Origin: Citromicrobium sp.
GTDB taxonomy: Bacteria; Pseudomonadota; Alphaproteobacteria; Sphingomonadales; Sphingomonadaceae
Length of the DNA: 18,029 bases
Reading direction: 5' to 3'
NCBI GenBank assembly: GCA_002712945.1
Contig: PAVA01000046.1
Span: 1 to 18,029 of the forward strand
Positions 15,209 through 18,029 of this stretch are shown in pieces. A program made the position numbers and the translations under genes. Each line of letters opens with the position of its first letter. The first letter of the stretch is position 1. A model generated the notes under the pieces. That model made no database searches. It saw nothing but the letters and a program-made list of their open reading frames with translations, and was not told the origin of the DNA.

Positions 15209-15236
15209 GATTTAGGAAACCCATTGACCTGTTCAA
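15209..15236 (-). promoter_or_regulatory. Candidate promoter of htpX
   Basis: Minus strand TTGAAC (15231-15236), 16 bases, TAAATC (15209-15214). The -10 area CCTAAAT differs in one place from the CYTATNT pattern I recall for alphaproteobacterial heat-shock sigma factor (RpoH), and TTGAA resembles its -35. It may thus be read by RpoH or the housekeeping sigma factor. Confidence 0.4.
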
Positions 15237-15295
15237 TATCTCTCACCCTCGAAAATTCGGGGGTCATATCGCTCGATGCGAATGATCGGAGTTTC

Positions 15296-15325
15296 CTTGT
15301 ACAAGCCTGAAATCATGACGATAAT
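15296..15325 (+). promoter_or_regulatory. Candidate promoter of hsp20
   Basis: TTGTAC (15297-15302), 17 bases, GATAAT (15320-15325) is a well-spaced promoter-like pair; the preceding C makes the -35 CTTG, as in heat-shock promoters. A second candidate -35, CTTGAAA, is at 15342-15348, with only a poor -10 (CTAAGT, 15364-15369). Start points would give leaders of roughly 145 or 100 bases. Confidence 0.4.
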
Positions 15326-15380
15326 TTTTGCGCTCTACCCTCTTGAAACCGCTTTTCGCCAAACTAAGTCGCTACTGCCG

Positions 15381-15475
15381 GGCGCTAATTCCGGGTCCGG
15401 TTGGACAGAGGGCGTCGGCTCTTTCGTTCCCCGACGCTTCTCGTGCCCAGATTGCTCAACAAGGAGGATTTGGAA
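15381..15475 (+). ncRNA. ROSE-like RNA thermometer in the hsp20 5' leader
   Basis: The last hairpin before the start is TTGCT (15452-15456), loop CAACA, AGGAG (15462-15466). It pairs the Shine-Dalgarno with U-A, C-G, a G-G mismatch, U-A and U-G, which is the diagnostic ROSE arrangement (UYGCU opposite AGGA with a G-G pair) that opens on heating. Upstream hairpins are GTCC-GGTT-GGAC (15395-15406) and GCGTCGG/CCGACGC (15412-15418/15431-15437), giving the multi-hairpin layout of the family. ROSE elements control small heat-shock genes in rhizobia and other proteobacteria. Confidence 0.75.
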
Positions 15476-15970
15476 ATGAGAACTGCATTTGATTTTACAC
15501 CTTACCGGCGTTCCACCGTCGGTTTTGACCGTCTTTTCGACGCACTCGAGCGAAGCTCTCGGGTCGACACGCAAGACGGCTATCCACCTTTCGATATCGC
15601 CCGTACTGGCGAAGAAAGCTATCGCATCACGCTTGCGGTGGCTGGCTTCAGTCCGGATGAAATCGACATCACCGCCCAGCAGAACCAACTCATCATCTCC
15701 GGTGAGAAAGCCGAGAAGGATGAAGACGGCGTCGAAGTGATCCATCGCGGGATCGCGACGCGCGCATTCGAGCGTCGGTTCCAGCTGGCCGACTATGTTG
15801 AGGTCCAGGATGCCAGTTATGAGAACGGCATGCTGACGCTTGCGCTCGAGCGCGTCGTTCCCGAAGCGATGAAGCCACGCAAGATCGAAATCGGTGCCGG
15901 CGGCAACGACAACGCGCCGCAGATCACCGACGGCAAATCGAAGGACAAGGCCGAGAAGAAAGCGGCCTAA
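15476..15970 (+). CDS. hsp20: Small heat-shock protein, Hsp20/alpha-crystallin (IbpA-like)
   Basis: ATP-independent cytosolic holdase that binds unfolding proteins and hands them to DnaK/ClpB. 164 residues. The N-terminus MRTAFDFTPYRRSTVGFDRL is IbpA-like; the alpha-crystallin domain spans about 38-130 (PPFDIARTGEESYRITLAVA, ISGEKAEKDEDG, and the family-typical NGMLTLALERVVPE). An IEI motif (I-x-I) near residue 140 is the oligomerisation tail contact, followed by a polar tail rich in Asp, Lys and Ala ending KAEKKAA. ATG at 15476 has AAGGAGG eight bases upstream, and this site is sequestered by the predicted ROSE hairpin, so translation should be heat-induced. First plus-strand gene of the cluster; yfdX follows 219 bp later. 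Confidence 0.95.
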   Translation: MRTAFDFTPYRRSTVGFDRLFDALERSSRVDTQDGYPPFDIARTGEESYRITLAVAGFSPDEIDITAQQNQLIISGEKAEKDEDGVEVIHRGIATRAFERRFQLADYVEVQDASYENGMLTLALERVVPEAMKPRKIEIGAGGNDNAPQITDGKSKDKAEKKAA

Positions 15971-16189
15971 ACCTAGATCTTCGAGCAAACCCTCGCCCGG
16001 CCGGGTGCGTCAGCATCCGGTTCGGACGAGGAGGCATGGCTGGCCGGATCGACCGGTCGGGCGATGAGTGGTGCGCGATAGACGAAAGATCAGCGACCTC
16101 CGCCCATATCTGGTGATCCTGCCGCCATGCAGCTCGATAGAGTGTCGCATGTAGGACGCTCCCTTGCAGCGAACGAAAGGAGGATGATC

Positions 16190-17110
16190 ATGCTGCGCAA
16201 ATCGAAACTTTTAGCGGCGACCGCCGCTCTTTCCCTCGCCTTCCCCGTCGCCGCATGCGCTCAGGAGGCGGAAACCGAAATCGAACCGGTTGAAACCACA
16301 GAAGAGGTGGAGGCCGATGTCCAGGCGCAAACCGATGAGACCATCTCCGAACGCCGCGCCGAGCTGCTTGCAGAAGCTACCGAGGCGTTGAGCGAGACGC
16401 AGAAGGCGATCACGGCTCTCGAAGAGGAAAACACCCAGGAAGCGCTTGACGCCCTTGCGGTGGCGACTGGCAAACTCGAACTCATCTTGGCACGCGATCC
16501 GGGTCTTTCACTGGCACCGGTCGACGTCTCGATCGTCGAGCGCGACGTTCTCACCACCCCCGAAGCGGTGAGGGAGTTGCGCGACGAGATCGAGGAACTG
16601 ACCGACGATGGCCGTCTGCAGGAGGCCCGCCGTCTCATTGCCGGTCTCGCAAGTGAAATCGTGATCCGCACGGCAAACCTGCCGCTGCTCACCTATCCCG
16701 ACGCGATCAAGCTCGCCGCAGCGCAGCTCGATCGCGGAGAGGAGGAGCTTGCGCTGAGCACGCTGAACACGGCACTCTCCACGCTCGTGGTCACCGAGGC
16801 GACCGTGCCTCTCCCCATGTTGCGCGCGGAAGCCAGCGTCGATGCGGCACGCGCGCTTCTGGATGAAGCGGGCGGAGTGACAGCGCTTTCCAGCGAACAG
16901 AAAGAGCAGGTCGCCGTCCATCTCGGCGCGGCGCGCACGCAGCTCGAGATGGCCGAGGCGCTCGGCTACGAAGCGGGTGATGCACGTGACGAACTCGACG
17001 ACGATATTGAAAAGCTCGAAGAGCAGATCGAAGCAGGCGAGGAATCTGACAGCCTGTTCGACTCGATCGAGCGGCAGTTCAATTCGTTGAAGGACCGTCT
17101 GACGACCTAA
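16190..17110 (+). CDS. yfdX: YfdX-family exported stress protein
   Basis: 306 residues. The start MLRKSKLLAATAALSLAFPV precedes AACAQEAE: either a lipobox VAAC (Cys23) or a signal-peptidase I site after ACA, so it is periplasmic or lipid-anchored. An acidic low-complexity segment (about 24-55, rich in Glu, Thr and Val) leads to a helical YfdX domain (about 60-270, with LLAEATEALSETQKAITALE, LLTYPDAIKLAAAQLDRGEE and ALSTLNTALSTLVVTEATVP) and a C-terminal acidic coiled coil. YfdX proteins are periplasmic chaperone-like factors induced by acid/EvgA in E. coli and appear in stress-tolerance islands. Two ATGs compete: 16184 touches the AAAGGAGG directly, 16190 has a six-base spacing and is chosen. 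Followed by hdeD after a 10-bp hairpin. Confidence 0.88.
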   Translation: MLRKSKLLAATAALSLAFPVAACAQEAETEIEPVETTEEVEADVQAQTDETISERRAELLAEATEALSETQKAITALEEENTQEALDALAVATGKLELILARDPGLSLAPVDVSIVERDVLTTPEAVRELRDEIEELTDDGRLQEARRLIAGLASEIVIRTANLPLLTYPDAIKLAAAQLDRGEEELALSTLNTALSTLVVTEATVPLPMLRAEASVDAARALLDEAGGVTALSSEQKEQVAVHLGAARTQLEMAEALGYEAGDARDELDDDIEKLEEQIEAGEESDSLFDSIERQFNSLKDRLTT

Positions 17111-17119
17111 CCAGGGAAG

Positions 17120-17145
17120 GTGCGGTCGGCGCGGTCCGACCGCAC
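17120..17145 (+). terminator. Perfect 10-bp hairpin between yfdX and hdeD
   Basis: Arms GTGCGGTCGG and CCGACCGCAC with a six-base loop, 10 bases after the yfdX stop; GAAGG/CCTTC just outside (17116-17120/17150-17154) could lengthen it. With no T tract and the next ribosome site only 12 bases away it is more likely an mRNA-processing or stabilising hairpin, or a leaky terminator. Confidence 0.45.
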
Positions 17146-17168
17146 CCGACCTTCGAAAGGAGGACATG

Positions 17169-17855
17169 ATGCTTTTCTCAACGACAACGCCCAGCGATCT
17201 CGCCCGTGCCGATCTCCATGCAGCGGGCGCCCATGCATATGTCCCGGCAACAAACTGGGGTTGGTTCATGCTGAGGGCCGCTCTGTGCCTCGCTCTGGCG
17301 ATCGCGGCTTTTGTGTTCCCAACCAGCGCAGTTTTTGCCTTCACCCTCGTTTTCGCGGCTTTCGCGGCGGTGGACGGTGTTTTCTCGCTCATCACCGGAG
17401 TCAAGGGCGCGCGCTCGAAGGAGGATCGCTGGGGAATGTATATTCTGCGCGGGCTGCTCGGACTTGGCGCGGGCATCATCATCGCACTAATGCCGTTCGC
17501 AGCTACCTTCGCCTACGCGCTTGCGACGATTGCCCTCGTTGCGGCCTGGGCAATGCTGACCGGTTGCCTTGAAGTCTACGCGGCCATCCGACTTCGCCGC
17601 GAGATCGAGAATGAATGGCTGCTCGCAACCAGCGGTGTGCTCTCGATCCTGCTCGGTATTGGCGTGATGATCCTGATCGCATTGAATATCGAGACCACGA
17701 TCATCGCCGCAGGCTTCCTGATCGGTGGCTACGCGCTCTGCGCTGCCATTATCTTGGGAGCACTGGCCCTGCGGCTGCGAGAATACCAGCGCGCCAGAGA
17801 TCGGGCCGACAAGGATGGGCCAAATGGTGGTGAACATGCTGCTGCATCTGCCTGA
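17169..17855 (+). CDS. hdeD: HdeD-family membrane protein (DUF308), acid-stress related
   Basis: 228 residues. After a soluble N-terminus (to about residue 28) come six hydrophobic segments in three pairs, the HdeD/DUF308 layout: around WGWFMLRAALCLALAIAAFV, VFAFTLVFAAFAAVDGVFSL, YILRGLLGLGAGIIIALMPF, AYALATIALVAAWAMLTGCL, WLLATSGVLSILLGIGVMIL and IIAAGFLIGGYALCAAIILG, with a polar tail. Inner-membrane protein linked in E. coli to acid resistance at high density; mechanism unknown. Two adjacent ATGs: 17166 lies only two bases after AAAGGAGG, 17169 five bases; I take 17169. It is 58 bp after yfdX and probably cotranscribed. Confidence 0.9.
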   Translation: MLFSTTTPSDLARADLHAAGAHAYVPATNWGWFMLRAALCLALAIAAFVFPTSAVFAFTLVFAAFAAVDGVFSLITGVKGARSKEDRWGMYILRGLLGLGAGIIIALMPFAATFAYALATIALVAAWAMLTGCLEVYAAIRLRREIENEWLLATSGVLSILLGIGVMILIALNIETTIIAAGFLIGGYALCAAIILGALALRLREYQRARDRADKDGPNGGEHAAASA

Positions 17856-17911
17856 CACGGAAGATGGCAGCTGAAACAAGTTTGTCGGCGCCTACAGCGT
17901 CGGCTTCCCCG

Positions 17912-17947
17912 GAGGGATGCTCGCATAACCTCCAGACAGCATCCCTC
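17912..17947 (+). terminator. 10-bp hairpin downstream of hdeD
   Basis: Arms GAGGGATGCT (17912-17921) and AGCATCCCTC (17938-17947) with a 16-base loop, between the hdeD stop and the next gene. No T tract; possible terminator or leader structure of the second hsp20. The UYGCU/AGGA ROSE pairing seen before the first hsp20 is not evident here. Confidence 0.45.
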
Positions 17948-17983
17948 ACCCTCGTTTGTAACGCAAAGTGAAAGGAGAAGAAG

Positions 17984-18029
17984 ATGAATGTACGTGACTT
18001 GATTCCATGGTCTCGCAACGAAGAGCGTC
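17984..18029 (+). CDS. Start of a second Hsp20-family gene, cut by window edge
   Basis: Only 15 full codons are visible: MNVRDLIPWSRNEER. This N-terminus (xVRDLIPWxR) is the one I recall for a class of bacterial Hsp20 proteins found in stress-tolerance clusters, which supports a second small heat-shock protein. The ribosome site AAAGGAG lies six to seven bases upstream of the ATG at 17984, within the same AAGTGAAAGGAG leader as the 75-residue gene. Function is inferred from these few residues and the neighbours; the alpha-crystallin domain is outside the window. Confidence 0.6.
   Translation, partial: MNVRDLIPWSRNEER

Noticed and set aside
15342..15369. CTTGAAA as the definite RpoH promoter of hsp20
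   Set aside because: The -35 is good, but the matching -10 (CTAAGT) is poor, so it is mentioned only as an alternative.
16036..16116. 26-codon plus-strand frame between hsp20 and yfdX preceded by GAGGAGG
   Set aside because: The ribosome site is only one base from the ATG, and the short product has no feature that supports it.

Overview
The window reads as a chromosomal segment of a GC-rich alphaproteobacterium, most likely a sphingomonad (Sphingomonadales, perhaps Erythrobacteraceae-like). I base this on the high GC content, the use of TTG and GTG starts, the rpe / heparinase-like / purH cluster, and a 5' leader resembling a ROSE RNA thermometer in front of a small heat-shock gene. The taxon is an inference from gene content, not from a search.

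Left part (1-7156, all minus strand): housekeeping genes. In transcription order these are rpe (ribulose-phosphate 3-epimerase), a heparinase II/III-like protein and purH, which sit so close that they are almost certainly one transcript. They are followed by a 39-residue membrane-type micro-ORF overlapping a lipoprotein MsrA, a Zur-type Fur regulator, and dxs (first enzyme of the MEP isoprenoid pathway), which runs off the left edge.

Middle (7157-13187): a divergent regulatory region with short repeats, then a secreted DUF2141 protein on the plus strand. On the minus strand lie a one-chain fusion of a winged-helix/BTAD-type regulator with an alpha/beta hydrolase, a type II (eukaryotic-type) glutamine synthetase, and a 739-residue trimeric autotransporter adhesin with two YadA-like head blocks, a coiled-coil stalk and a C-terminal membrane anchor.

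Junction (13188-13938): about 750 bp without a convincing gene. It holds a 12-bp tandem repeat, two separate 3'-end tRNA remnants (both T-stem/acceptor/CCA, minus-strand sense), paired GC-rich hairpins and a 42-nt strong hairpin. It looks like an insertion boundary.

Right part (13939-18029): a stress-protection cluster with a visibly lower GC content and uniformly strong AAAGGAGG-type ribosome binding sites. It contains a small conserved-looking protein, the membrane protease HtpX, a small heat-shock protein with a ROSE-like leader, a YfdX-family exported protein, an HdeD-type membrane protein, and the start of a second Hsp20 gene. The gene set (Hsp20, YfdX, HdeD, Hsp20 plus a protease) resembles the transmissible locus of stress tolerance known from other proteobacteria. 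Together with the tRNA remnants this suggests a horizontally acquired heat/acid/envelope-stress island whose left end is in this window. No integrase is visible here.
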